A stretch of DNA of 64,000 nt from VAZQ01 sp963816745. GTDB taxonomy: Bacteria > Pseudomonadota > Alphaproteobacteria > Rhizobiales > Xanthobacteraceae. The notes under the pieces were generated by a model. The model worked only from the letters and a program-made list of their open reading frames with translations. It did no database searches and had not been told where the DNA came from. The stretch covers positions 93,940-157,939 of the forward strand of contig CAWFLQ010000014.1 in NCBI GenBank assembly GCA_963816745.1. Direction: 5' to 3'. Shown piece by piece: positions 9,228-17,972 of this stretch; position 1 is the first letter of the stretch; every line of letters begins with the position of its first letter. Position numbers and translations under genes: made by a program.

Positions 9228-10151
9228 ATGGCGGATGGAGCGGTGAAAACGGTTGGCTCTCGGGGCGCACGTCTGGTCGTGCTCATCCCCTATCTCTGGC
9301 TCGGCGCCTTCTTTCTCGTGCCGTTCCTGATCGTGCTGAAGATCAGCCTGTCGCAGACGGCCATCGCACAGCCGCCTTACGTGCCCGTTTTCGACCCGGC
9401 GGCGGGTTGGGAAGGCTTCAAGCAATTTGTCGCGGGGCTGTCGTTCGAGAACTACGCCTTCATCGCCTCCGACTGGCTCTATCTCGCCTCGTACCTCAAA
9501 AGCCTCGAGGTCGCCGCCGTCTCGACCGCGCTGCTGCTCCTGATCGGATTTCCGCTCGCCTACGGCATGGCGCGGGCGCCGCGGCGCTGGCAGCCGGCGC
9601 TGTTCATGCTGGTGGTGCTGCCGTTCTGGACGTCGTTCCTGATCCGCATCTACGCCTGGGTCAACATCCTCCAGCGCGACGGCCTGCTCAACCAGGTCCT
9701 GCTCGCGCTTGGCATCGTCGATGAGCCGCCGGCGTGGCTGTCGACCGATACCGCGGTCTATATCGGCATCGTCTACTCCTATCTGCCGTTCATGGTGCTG
9801 CCGATCTACGCCACGCTGGAAAAGATGGACGAGAGCCTGATCGAGGCCGCCGCCGATCTCGGCTGCCCGCGGTGGAAGGCGTTCTGGCTGGTGACGCTGC
9901 CACTGTCGCTGCCGGGCGTGATCGCGGGCGCCTTGCTCTGCTTCATTCCGATCGTGGGCGAGTTCGTCATCCCGGATCTGCTCGGCAGCTCGCAGACCAT
10001 GATGATCGGGCAGACATTGTGGACCGAATTTTTCGCCAACAAGGACTGGCCGGTGGCATCCGCGGTCGCCGCCGTGCTGCTCTGCCTGCTGGTCGTGCCG
10101 ACCGTGATCTATCAGCACGTACAGACCCGCGACCTCGAGCGGAGACACTGA
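9228..10151 (+). CDS. ABC transporter permease, PotB/PotH-like
   Basis: About 307 aa with six predicted membrane segments, the first at ARLVVLIPYLWLGAFFLVPF. The cytoplasmic EAA loop appears as EAAADLGCPRWKAFWLVTLPLSLPG, the site that docks to the ATPase. A large periplasmic loop follows TM1, as in PotB/PotH. I chose ATG 9228 (MADGAVKT) because it follows a GA-rich stretch just after the ATPase stop; an upstream in-frame start at 9171 would overlap the ATPase gene by 46 nt. Operon partner of the adjacent ATPase and second permease. Confidence 0.9.
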   Translation: MADGAVKTVGSRGARLVVLIPYLWLGAFFLVPFLIVLKISLSQTAIAQPPYVPVFDPAAGWEGFKQFVAGLSFENYAFIASDWLYLASYLKSLEVAAVSTALLLLIGFPLAYGMARAPRRWQPALFMLVVLPFWTSFLIRIYAWVNILQRDGLLNQVLLALGIVDEPPAWLSTDTAVYIGIVYSYLPFMVLPIYATLEKMDESLIEAAADLGCPRWKAFWLVTLPLSLPGVIAGALLCFIPIVGEFVIPDLLGSSQTMMIGQTLWTEFFANKDWPVASAVAAVLLCLLVVPTVIYQHVQTRDLERRH

Positions 10152-10154
10152 GCC

Positions 10155-10967
10155 ATGCGCAAGGCGTCCTGGTTCAATGTCGGCTCGGTCGCGCTGGGGC
10201 TCGCCTTCCTCTATCTGCCGATCGTCATCCTGGTGATCTATTCGTTCAACGCCTCGCGGCTCGTCACCGTGTGGGGCGGCTGGTCGACGCGCTGGTATGC
10301 CGAGCTCCTCAACGACAACGCCATGCTCGACGCCGCCTGGGTGACGCTGCGCATCGCTGTGTTGTCGGCGACGGTCGCGACGGTGCTCGGAACGCTGGCG
10401 GCGGTTGCGCTGGTGCGGTTCGGACGTTTCCGCGGCCGGCTGCTGTTTGCCGGCATGATCTACGCGCCGCTGGTCATGCCCGAGGTGATCACGGGGCTGT
10501 CGCTGCTGCTGCTGTTCGTGGCGGTCGATATCGACCGCGGCTTCTGGACCATCACCATTGCGCACACCACGCTGACCATGTGCTTCGTGACGGTGGTCGT
10601 GCAGTCGCGGCTCCTGACCTTCGACCGGAGCCTCGAAGAGGCGGCGATGAATCTCGGCTGTCCGCCGCTGCGGACGTTCCTGACGGTGACGCTGCCGCTG
10701 ATCGCGCCGGCGCTGGTGTCGGGCTGGGTGCTCGCCTTCACGCTCTCGCTCGACGATCTCGTGCTCGCGAGCTTCACCACCGGACCCGGCGCGACCACGC
10801 TGCCGATCCGCATCTATTCCGAGGTTCGGCTGGGCGTGAAACCCGAGATAAACGCCATCTGCACCATCGTGATCGCAGTAGTGGCCACCGGGATCGTCGC
10901 CGCGTCATTGCTCGTGAAGTTTCACGACGTCGGACGCGATCGCGGCGCGCGCTTTCCCGTCCATTGA
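10155..10967 (+). CDS. ABC transporter permease, PotC/PotI-like
   Basis: 270 aa with six membrane segments. TM1 is VGSVALGLAFLYLPIVILVIY followed by SFNASR, typical of PotC/PotI. The EAA loop reads EAAMNLGCPPLRTFLTVTLPLIAPA, and SLDDLVLASFTTGPGATTLP is a well-known PotC-family stretch. It starts 3 nt after the first permease. It pairs with that protein as a heterodimeric channel for polyamine-type substrates. It ends 31 nt before the end of the convergent acyl-CoA synthetase gene. Confidence 0.9.
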   Translation: MRKASWFNVGSVALGLAFLYLPIVILVIYSFNASRLVTVWGGWSTRWYAELLNDNAMLDAAWVTLRIAVLSATVATVLGTLAAVALVRFGRFRGRLLFAGMIYAPLVMPEVITGLSLLLLFVAVDIDRGFWTITIAHTTLTMCFVTVVVQSRLLTFDRSLEEAAMNLGCPPLRTFLTVTLPLIAPALVSGWVLAFTLSLDDLVLASFTTGPGATTLPIRIYSEVRLGVKPEINAICTIVIAVVATGIVAASLLVKFHDVGRDRGARFPVH

Positions 10968-10998
10968 GCGATAGGCAACGGGTAAATATGTCGTATTA

Positions 10999-13134
10999 TC
11001 AATCTGTTACGATCAGTGCATCAGCCGCGGTCACACCTTCGTTCTCGGCGTGGACGAACAGCGGATTGATATCGATCTCGCTGATCTCCGGCACCGTCCG
11101 CATGAGTTGGCCGATCACCGCTACCGTGCGCGCGACGGCTTCGACGTCGCGGGCCGGCGAGCCGCGGAAGCTGCCCAACAGCTTCGCCGAGCGCAGCTTC
11201 CCGATCTCCGCGACGATCGACTTCTCGTCGAGGTCAGGGGGGAGCAGGCGGACGTCGCCGATCGCCTCCACCCAGATGCCCCCGAGGCCCACCAGCACGA
11301 CTGGTCCCCATTGCGGATCGCGTTTCGCGCCGACCATGAGCTCGACGCCCTTCGCCGCCATCCGCTCCACCAGCACCCCGTCGAGCGCGAGGCCCGGCTG
11401 CGCCCGCTGCACGTTGTCCTGGAGCGTCTGCCAGGCGCGGCGCACGCCGGCCTCGTCGGCAACATTGAGGATGACGGCGCCGGCCTCGGTCTTGTGCGCC
11501 AGTGCCGCCGCCTGCGCCTTCATCGCCACGGGATAGCCGATGCCGGCAGCCGTCTTAACGGCTTCGTCCACCGTGCCGGCGAGGGCGCCTTGCGGAATCG
11601 AGATGCCGGCGGCCGCGAGCAACTGCTTTCCGCGCCATTCCGGCAGCGTGCCTTTGCCGAGCTTCGGCAGGTTGCCGAATGGCTTCGCCGCCACGACGGA
11701 GCGCGCGCGCTCGACCGCCCGGCCGTAGAAGGTGATCTGCGCCATCGCCCGCAAGCTCCGGTCGGCCGAGCGCGACATGATGATGCGATGCTCGCGCGCG
11801 AGCGCGACGAATTCCGGCGGCAGCGGCGACTGATCGCCGAGAATGGAGAACACCAGCGGCTTGGTGCTGCCCTTCATCGCCTCGATCAACCCGTTCAGGT
11901 AGAGCATCGCGTGCTTCGGCGTGCCAGTCGGGATCGAGATCGTCAGGCTGCCGAGGTTGGGGTCGTTCAGCAGCGCCTGCGGGCCGCTACGCATCAGGTC
12001 CGGCTCAAAAACCGGCTGGGTGGTGAGATCGAGCGGATTGGTCGGCTGCGCAAAGGCCGGCAACAGCGACTTGAGCAGCGCTTCGGTCGCCGGCGACAAG
12101 GGCGGCACGTCGAGGCCAAGATCGTCGCAGAAATCGTGGGCGATGGCGCAGAAGGCGCCGGAGAACGTGAGGATGCCCGGCCCTTTGCTCGGCGGACGGG
12201 GAAAACGCGCCAGGATTTCGGCGGCATCGATCAACTCGTCGAGCGTCTCCATGAGCGCGATGCCCGCATGCGAGACCAGCGTGCGCATGACGGCGTAGTC
12301 GCCGGCGAGCGCGCCGGTATGCGAGTTCACCGCCGTCTTGGCGCGTTCGCCGCGGCCCGGATGCATCATCAGGATCGGCTTGCCGGCGGCGCGGGCGCGC
12401 TCCGCGGCCGCCAGGAAGTCCATCGGCTGGCGCACCTGCTCGACGTAGACGATGATGGCGTCGGTCGCCTTGTCGGCGGTGAAGAAGTCGATGAAGTCGG
12501 CGAGGTTCAGCCCGGCCTCGTTGCCGGTCGACACGGAATACGAAACCTGCACTTGGCGAGCCTCGAGCCCCAGGCGGATGTGGGACATCAGGCCGCCGCT
12601 TTGCGAGATGATCGCGACCGCAGGGTCGCGGCCGATCTCGATCTTCGGCTGCGGTGCTGCGCGGACGAAGTTGATCCCTAACCCATCGACCGAATTGGCA
12701 TAGCCCAGGCAGTTCGGGCCGAGGAGGGCGACGCCCCCCTTGCTCGCGATATCGGCCAGCTCGTTTTGCGACTCCCGCTTGCCCACCTCGGCGAAGCCGG
12801 AAGCGAAGATGACGGCCGCTCCCACCTTGCGGCGCGCGCAAGCGGCCATTGCGTCGTGCACGCCGGCCGCCGGCAATGTGAAGATCGCGAGGTCGACGCC
12901 CGCCGGCAGATCATCGACGCTCGGCAGCACCGTCCGGCCCTCTATCGTGCCGCCGCTGCGGCCCACGAGATGAATATCGCCGCCAAAATTATTGAGCGTG
13001 AGATTGCCCAGGATGAAGTGGCCGGCGGTGCCGGGCTTGCTCGACATGCCGACGATCGCCACCGAGCGTGGCCGCATCAACTTCTCGACACCGGCAACCT
13101 GGCCGGATCGGTTCCCCTGACTCATCGAATTCAC
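10999..13134 (-). CDS. ADP-forming acetate/acyl-CoA ligase family protein (fused CoA-binding and ATP-grasp)
   Basis: 711 aa with the domain order of fused NDP-forming acyl-CoA synthetases. First comes a CoA-binding Rossmann domain (residues about 20-150, RPRSVAIVGMSSKPGTAG). Then follow succinyl-CoA-ligase-like domains with the phospho-His site NSHTGALAGDY near residue 280. Last is a C-terminal ATP-grasp domain (KAQAAALAHKTEAGAVILNV, VLVERMAAKGVELMVGAKRDP, SEIDINPLFV). The family interconverts acyl-CoA + ADP + Pi with acid + CoA + ATP. It is the last gene of a six-gene leftward operon with transport, hydratase and thiolase genes, so it probably activates or releases an intermediate of that pathway. 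Natural substrate unknown. Confidence 0.88.
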   Translation of the reverse strand: MNSMSQGNRSGQVAGVEKLMRPRSVAIVGMSSKPGTAGHFILGNLTLNNFGGDIHLVGRSGGTIEGRTVLPSVDDLPAGVDLAIFTLPAAGVHDAMAACARRKVGAAVIFASGFAEVGKRESQNELADIASKGGVALLGPNCLGYANSVDGLGINFVRAAPQPKIEIGRDPAVAIISQSGGLMSHIRLGLEARQVQVSYSVSTGNEAGLNLADFIDFFTADKATDAIIVYVEQVRQPMDFLAAAERARAAGKPILMMHPGRGERAKTAVNSHTGALAGDYAVMRTLVSHAGIALMETLDELIDAAEILARFPRPPSKGPGILTFSGAFCAIAHDFCDDLGLDVPPLSPATEALLKSLLPAFAQPTNPLDLTTQPVFEPDLMRSGPQALLNDPNLGSLTISIPTGTPKHAMLYLNGLIEAMKGSTKPLVFSILGDQSPLPPEFVALAREHRIIMSRSADRSLRAMAQITFYGRAVERARSVVAAKPFGNLPKLGKGTLPEWRGKQLLAAAGISIPQGALAGTVDEAVKTAAGIGYPVAMKAQAAALAHKTEAGAVILNVADEAGVRRAWQTLQDNVQRAQPGLALDGVLVERMAAKGVELMVGAKRDPQWGPVVLVGLGGIWVEAIGDVRLLPPDLDEKSIVAEIGKLRSAKLLGSFRGSPARDVEAVARTVAVIGQLMRTVPEISEIDINPLFVHAENEGVTAADALIVTD

Positions 13135-13143
13135 CTTCTTGGT

Positions 13144-13566
13144 CTATTCCGGCTCGAACATCAGCAGATGCGTGCCGTTCGCGAGCGGCGTCCAGAACGG
13201 CTTGACGCGCAGGCCGATCTTCAGCTGATCGCGCGCACAGTGCACGATATTGGCCATCACGTTCACGCCTTCGTCGAGCGTAACGAGGCCGATCGCGAAC
13301 GGCTCATGACCCTGGAACGGAGGGCGCGCGCGCTCGGCGATCGTGAAAGAGAAAATCTGGCCCTTGCCCGAAACCTCGCGCCATTCGAGGTCGCGGTGGC
13401 CGTCGTAGATGCTCGTGGCGCGGGGGAAGAACTGGTACTTGCCGCTGCGTTTGTCGAATTGGACGAGCAATCGTTTCTCGCGCGTGGCGTCCCAGTACGC
13501 CTTGGAGAAGGTGCGCGGCTTGGGCGGCTCGCGGGTGACGTTCAAGGTGTCGTTGATCTCGGTCAT
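13144..13566 (-). CDS. OB-fold domain protein, DUF35 family (thiolase partner)
   Basis: 140 aa. DUF35 proteins have an N-terminal rubredoxin-like zinc ribbon and a C-terminal OB fold, and they pair with SCP2-type thiolases. Here the ribbon region reads VQFDKRSGKYQFFPRATS and lacks the usual CxxC pairs, so the zinc site appears lost. The OB part (GKGQIFSFTIAERARPPFQGHEPFAIGLVTLDEGV) is typical. It sits 9 nt after the thiolase gene, which is the standard arrangement, and probably stabilises or modulates that thiolase. Confidence 0.85.
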   Translation of the reverse strand: MTEINDTLNVTREPPKPRTFSKAYWDATREKRLLVQFDKRSGKYQFFPRATSIYDGHRDLEWREVSGKGQIFSFTIAERARPPFQGHEPFAIGLVTLDEGVNVMANIVHCARDQLKIGLRVKPFWTPLANGTHLLMFEPE

Positions 13567-13575
13567 GCTCGCATC

Positions 13576-14748
13576 TCATGCATTCGGGGTCAGGATCATC
13601 ACGACGCTGCTGCTCCAGTTGCGTCCGTAGGGAATGCCGCCGATCCCGGTGACCAGCGCATTCCCGGTGTCTTTCACTTGCCGCTTGCCGCCTTCGCCGA
13701 GGAGTTGGCGCACCGCCTCGATCACGTTGGTGCCTCCGCCGGCGAGCCCACATTGCCCGGCTGAGATCTGCCCGCCGCCGGTATTGAGCGGCAGGTCGCC
13801 CGTGTGAGTGAAATCGTGCTCGTTGATGAAACCGCAACCTTGCCCGCGCTTGCAGAAGCCCAGCATCTCGAGTTGCAGCATGATGGCGATGATGAAGTCG
13901 TCGTAGGGGTGGAACGATGCGATGTCCTTGGGGCCGAGACCCGACTGCGCGAACGCGCGCTGACCCGCGACATAGTGCCCGCTCTCGGTGACGTCGACGA
14001 TCGGCTCGCTCGCGCGGTAGTTGGTGCGCTCGCCGTAGCCGATCGGCACGACGATCTTCGACAGCCCTTTTTTCTCGGCGCTCTTGCGGCTGGTGACGAG
14101 GAGCCCGGTCGCGCCGTCGCAGACCATCACGCTGTCGAGCAGGCGCACGGGGTCGGCGATCATGCGCGAGTTGAGATAGTCGTCTACGGTGATCGGTCTG
14201 CGCAGTTTCTCCACCGCCAGATCGTTGAGGAGCGCGTGGCCACGCTGCGCCACGGCGAGCTTGCCGAGCGCGGCGTAGTCGAGGCCGAATTGGTGCTCGT
14301 AGCGCCGGCTGAGCAGGCCGAAGGCCGCTGGCGGGCCGATGTAGCCAAGCGGGACGGTCCACTCGTTGTGGAACGCGCGCATGCGCCCGTTGTTCTCCGC
14401 GGCCTGGGTGTCGGCGAACAGGCACATCACGGTCGTGCACAAGCCCGCATCGATCGCGGCCGCCGCGCGCGCAACGGCCCCGAGCGGCGAGCAGCCGCCG
14501 ATATCGACGGTCTGGCAGAAGTCGACCTCGAGCGCGAGCTGATCGGCCGTGGTCTGCGACCAGAAGCAGTTGCCGGCGCCGGTCATCGACGACGACAGAA
14601 TGAGGCCGTCGATCTCGCCTTTCTCGAAACCGGTCTTGTCGAGCAAGGTTTCGAGGATTTCCGCCCCGAGCTCCCAGACGTCCCGGTCGCTCTTTTCGAC
14701 GATCTTCGTCTCGGCGTAGCCGACGATCGCCGTGTCACGCAATGCCAT
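13576..14748 (-). CDS. thiolase family protein (SCP-x/acetyl-CoA acetyltransferase-like)
   Basis: 390 aa. The N-terminus (TAIVGYAETKI) and the segment TVDIGGCSPLGAVARAAAAIDAG place it in the SCPx-type thiolase group. The C-terminal half has NEHDFTHTGDLPLNTGGGQISAGQCGLAGGG, a signature of this subfamily in which the HGHPxG-type His loop is altered. It is flanked by its DUF35 partner and an enoyl-CoA hydratase, so it probably performs thiolytic cleavage or retro-Claisen chemistry on a CoA thioester in the same pathway. Confidence 0.87.
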   Translation of the reverse strand: MALRDTAIVGYAETKIVEKSDRDVWELGAEILETLLDKTGFEKGEIDGLILSSSMTGAGNCFWSQTTADQLALEVDFCQTVDIGGCSPLGAVARAAAAIDAGLCTTVMCLFADTQAAENNGRMRAFHNEWTVPLGYIGPPAAFGLLSRRYEHQFGLDYAALGKLAVAQRGHALLNDLAVEKLRRPITVDDYLNSRMIADPVRLLDSVMVCDGATGLLVTSRKSAEKKGLSKIVVPIGYGERTNYRASEPIVDVTESGHYVAGQRAFAQSGLGPKDIASFHPYDDFIIAIMLQLEMLGFCKRGQGCGFINEHDFTHTGDLPLNTGGGQISAGQCGLAGGGTNVIEAVRQLLGEGGKRQVKDTGNALVTGIGGIPYGRNWSSSVVMILTPNA

Positions 14749-14777
14749 GCTCGTGCTCCCGCGACTTTGTTTTTGTT

Positions 14778-15572
14778 TCAGCGTCCGTCGCCTGAGGTGC
14801 CGGGTGCCGCGAGCGGCGCCGCGCGTTTCTCGACGAACGCCGTCACGCGCTCGTAGCCTTCCTGGCTCGCGACCGACGCGCCGATCAGGCCTTCGATGAA
14901 GAGCCCGTCGTCGTGGGCCATGTCATTGACGCGCGGCAGGCAGGCACAAACAGCCCAATTGGTCAGCGGCGCATTCTGCGCGATCCGCGCCGCGAGCGCC
15001 TTGGCGCGTGCCAGCGATTCGCCCTTGGGCACGAGGTATTGGCAGAGGTTCGCGCGCTCGCCTTCCGTCGCGGTCAGCACGCGGCCGGTGAGCATGAGGT
15101 CCGCCATGCGGGCGTAGCCCATCAGGCGCTGGATTCGCACGGAGCCGCCGCCGCCGACGAAAATGCCGCGCTGGCCTTCGGGCAAGGCGAAGAACGTCGT
15201 CTCGTCGGCCACGCGGACTTGCGCCGCGGCCGCGATCTCCAGCCCGCCGCCGATGCAGGCGCCCTTGAGCGCGGCGACGAAGGGAATCTGGCCGCGCGCG
15301 ATCAGATCCAGGCTGCGGTTCCATTGTCCGCGCCTGCGGCGCGGCGCGCCCGGCTTCATCCAGGTGGCGGCTTCGGCGAGGTCGAGGCCGGCGGAGAAAT
15401 TGTCGCCATGGCCGAAGATCACGCCGGCCTTGGCCTCCTCGGTCGCACGGAACGCCGCCTCCCGCAATTGCGCGATGACGACCTTGTTGATGGCGTTGCG
15501 CTTGTCGGCACGATCCAAGCCGATCAACGCGACGTCGCCTTCGAGTTCATAGGTAACCAGCTGTTCGGTCAT
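14778..15572 (-). CDS. enoyl-CoA hydratase/isomerase family protein
   Basis: 264 aa crotonase fold. The N-terminal strand IGLDRADKRNAIN is standard. FGHGDNFSAGLDL forms the first oxyanion half. IPFVAALKGACIGGGLEIAAAAQVRVAD holds the second oxyanion Gly. The two hydratase Glu positions read LPEGQRGIFVGGGGSVRI, which has Glu at the first region; exact chemistry is uncertain. It lies 30 nt upstream of the thiolase gene in the same operon, fitting a beta-oxidation-like side-chain or ring-cleavage sequence. Confidence 0.88.
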   Translation of the reverse strand: MTEQLVTYELEGDVALIGLDRADKRNAINKVVIAQLREAAFRATEEAKAGVIFGHGDNFSAGLDLAEAATWMKPGAPRRRRGQWNRSLDLIARGQIPFVAALKGACIGGGLEIAAAAQVRVADETTFFALPEGQRGIFVGGGGSVRIQRLMGYARMADLMLTGRVLTATEGERANLCQYLVPKGESLARAKALAARIAQNAPLTNWAVCACLPRVNDMAHDDGLFIEGLIGASVASQEGYERVTAFVEKRAAPLAAPGTSGDGR

Positions 15573-15686
15573 GGGAGCGTCTCTCGCGTGGGAGTGCGGG
15601 GGCGGCTGGCGCCCCCGGTGGAATGCGCCGTGGTCATGGGTGCGATGGCCACGAAAAAAGCTAATCAGATGGAAGCGCGCGGCGTG

Positions 15687-16676
15687 TCAACCCAGGAACT
15701 CCGGCGTGATCGGCTTCTCGAGCACTTTGTTCTTGGCCAGGTAGTCGGCGGCCTTGAGCACCACCTCTCGTCCCTTCGGATCCTGCATCGACATCGGATT
15801 GAAGGTGAGGCGCTTCGAGTCGAACGCATTCCGCAAAGCCGCCTCGGACACCTTCATCTTGGTAGCCGACAGCTTGACGGCCTCGTCGACATTCGCTGTC
15901 ACGCCCTTGATGCAATCGCTCATCGCAGCCGCAATCTTGGCGGAGACGCCGGGATGGCGCTTCTCCGCCTCGTTGCGCAATGCGACGGCGAAGTAGGGAA
16001 GCTCGATGCCGGTGTTCTTCCGGAAGTCCTGGCCGAGATTGTAGATCGTCGTGAGCTTCGGCTCGCGCTCGAGGCCGACGCTGACATTCGGCTCCCAGGT
16101 CAACCCGGCTTCCGCGCTGCCTCCGAGCACCATGGCGACCGCGCCGGCGGGGCTTTCCGTGTTCTGCACGCGGTAGTCCTTGTCGGCCTCCAGCTTGTGG
16201 AAGGCGCTCAGCGTGTGCTTGGTCAAGCGGTACGCGCCGGATGACAGCGTGGCCGACAAGGTCTTGCCGCGTAGATCGGCGACCGAGCCCGGGCCGCCTT
16301 TCATGGCGACGATATTGAGAAGGTCGTAGTCGGTGATGGTCGAGATCAGCTTGAGCGGTACGCCGGCGAGGAAGCGTGCCGCCCACGTGTCCCAGGAGCC
16401 GATGCCCATCTCGAAGGTGCCGGCGGTGAAGTCGTTGTAGTAGTTCGTCACCGACACATAGGAGTTGATGACGTCGATGTTGACGCCATGCTTCAGGTCG
16501 AAGCGTTTCGCCGCCATGTATTCGTTCAGGATGACGGTGAAGCCGGTCGCCAGCGTCACCGACGTAACGCGGGGCATTGCCGCTTGGCCGCGCAGGATCG
16601 TGGGTCTTGCGAAAGCGGCCGTGCCGGCGACAATTCCGGCGCTCGTGAGCAGACGCCGCCGCGAGATGATTGCCAT
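15687..16676 (-). CDS. ABC transporter substrate-binding protein, NitT/TauT (SsuA/NMT1-like) type
   Basis: 329 aa. The N-terminus MAIISRRRLLTSAGIVAGTAAF looks like a Tat signal peptide (SRRRLL), followed by the mature binding-protein fold with the SsuA-like segments FEMGIGSWDTWAARFLAGVPLKLIS and DLRGKTLSATLSSGAYRLTKHTL. It sits 55 nt after the permease gene in the leftward operon. The matching ATPase is on the other side of the iclR gene (18914-19681). The ligand is probably an organic acid catabolised by the locus; this is inferred from context. Confidence 0.85.
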   Translation of the reverse strand: MAIISRRRLLTSAGIVAGTAAFARPTILRGQAAMPRVTSVTLATGFTVILNEYMAAKRFDLKHGVNIDVINSYVSVTNYYNDFTAGTFEMGIGSWDTWAARFLAGVPLKLISTITDYDLLNIVAMKGGPGSVADLRGKTLSATLSSGAYRLTKHTLSAFHKLEADKDYRVQNTESPAGAVAMVLGGSAEAGLTWEPNVSVGLEREPKLTTIYNLGQDFRKNTGIELPYFAVALRNEAEKRHPGVSAKIAAAMSDCIKGVTANVDEAVKLSATKMKVSEAALRNAFDSKRLTFNPMSMQDPKGREVVLKAADYLAKNKVLEKPITPEFLG

Positions 16677-16731
16677 CGAGTCTCCTCCAGCTGGGCGGGC
16701 TCGCCGCCTCTGTCTTGTTGATCAGCGATTT

Positions 16732-17571
16732 CTAGCGCACCGACGCCTCGTCGCGCCAGCGCAGCAGATAGCGTTCGAGCAGGCCGACGCAACCCTGTGC
16801 GAGCATGTTCATGATCACCAGCAGAACCGTCCAGGCGATGACGGAATCCATGTGAAAGGTCGCCTGCGCCAGCCCCATGCGCGCGCCGATCCCGAGCGAC
16901 GAGCCGATCAGCTCGGCGAAGATCAGCATGCGGGTTGCGTAGCCGACCGTCGATCTCGTGGTCATCAGCACGTAAGGCACGATGTGCGGCAGGATCAGAT
17001 AGCGCAGCACCTGCCAGCGCGTCGGCCGGAAGCTTTCGCACATTTCCAGCCATTCCTTCGACATCGCGCGGATGCCGTCGTAGACGTTGAGCGCGTAGAT
17101 CGGCACGACGATCACGACCATGATGAAGAACATCCGCAGTTCCGGATCCTTGAACCAGAACACGGCGACCAGCATCCACGACAGCGCCGGGATGCCGGTG
17201 TCGATGATGACCAGCGCGCGCAGATAGGGCCGCACCGACGCGAGCGTCCCCATGATGATCCCGAGCGCGGTGCCGATCGCGATCGACAGCGTGAGGCTCA
17301 CGAGCAGGCGCAGCAGCGTGATCAGGATCTGCAGATATTCGGTGGTCAGGCTCGCGAGCAGCGAGCCCAGGACCGAGACCGGCGAGGGGAGAATGTAGGG
17401 CGGGACGAAATAGGAGCCGATCTGCATCAGCAGAACGATGGCAAGGACCACGACTGCGGTGGCCCAGTTGTCGCCGATCTGCCAGCCGCGGCGCATCTCG
17501 CCGGGCTCGGCCAACGCCTCGCCGCCCGTCGGGATGCCGAGCTTGCGGGGCGGATTGATCTCGGCGGTCAT
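16732..17571 (-). CDS. ABC transporter permease, NitT/TauT (SsuC-like) type
   Basis: About 279 aa with six membrane segments and the BPD-type EAA-like loop EMCESFRPTRWQVLRYLILPHIVPYVL. I chose ATG 17571 (MTAEINPPRK) because the longer frame back to 17742 would run into the palindromic repeat at 17703-17871 and adds no membrane segment. First gene of the leftward operon; expression probably starts in the 400-nt divergent region shared with iclR. Confidence 0.87.
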   Translation of the reverse strand: MTAEINPPRKLGIPTGGEALAEPGEMRRGWQIGDNWATAVVVLAIVLLMQIGSYFVPPYILPSPVSVLGSLLASLTTEYLQILITLLRLLVSLTLSIAIGTALGIIMGTLASVRPYLRALVIIDTGIPALSWMLVAVFWFKDPELRMFFIMVVIVVPIYALNVYDGIRAMSKEWLEMCESFRPTRWQVLRYLILPHIVPYVLMTTRSTVGYATRMLIFAELIGSSLGIGARMGLAQATFHMDSVIAWTVLLVIMNMLAQGCVGLLERYLLRWRDEASVR

Positions 17572-17702
17572 GGAGGCTCCCGTGGGTGCGAGCGTATGCT
17601 CCGCGGCAGACCTGCCGGGAAGCAGACGGCGAATTCTTGTGCGAATTCTCGCGTAAATCTCGCATCCCTTGCGCGGCGTCGCATCCGTCGCGGGCGGGCC
17701 TC

Positions 17703-17871
17703 CTAGTGTCCCGGTTCCGACGTTCGTATCCCTTTGCAGCACGTGCTCTTACGAACGTCGGAACCCAAAGGGACACTAGCAACGCTATGATTCTAGTGTG
17801 GCTTTGGATTTGACGTTCCTACGAAGGACTCGCAGCAAACGCTGGTAGGAACGTCAAATCCGCCACACTAG
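17703..17871. repeat. paired CTAG-bounded hairpins, copy C
   Basis: Units 17703-17779 (arms CTAGTGTCCC, GGTTCCGACGTTCG) and 17793-17871 (arms CTAGTGTGGC, GGATTTGACGTTCC), spacer CAACGCTATGATT. The pair is copy B in reverse order. The TTT bulge again lies on the arms facing the spacer. It has inserted into, or persists in, the divergent promoter region of the catabolic locus. Confidence 0.9.
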
Positions 17872-17909
17872 GTGTCTTATCGTCGCTCCCGCCAAATGTA
17901 CAACTTATG

Positions 17910-17941
17910 TTTTGATATTCTGAACAGGATTTTGATATTCT
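17910..17941. promoter_or_regulatory. twin direct repeat TTTTGATATTCT, candidate IclR-type operator
   Basis: The 12-mer TTTTGATATTCT occurs at 17910-17921 and 17930-17941, exactly 20 nt apart (two helical turns), 32 nt before the iclR start. A near-reverse-complement twin with the same 20-nt spacing lies before the divergently controlled ATPase gene (18801-18829). IclR proteins bind as dimers or tetramers to such sites and often autoregulate. The assignment is inference. Confidence 0.55.
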
Positions 17942-17972
17942 ATCGGCCGGCCCAGCATCTCGGGAGGCGTCC

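Larger units (their letters stand above)
17572..17972. other. 400-nt divergent intergenic region between permease and iclR
   Basis: It holds no gene. From left to right it contains an unannotated leader of the permease operon, the paired hairpin copy C (17703-17871) and the twin direct repeats that I propose as IclR operators (17910-17941). The hairpin pair separates the proposed operators from the permease start by over 300 nt. Confidence 0.8.
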
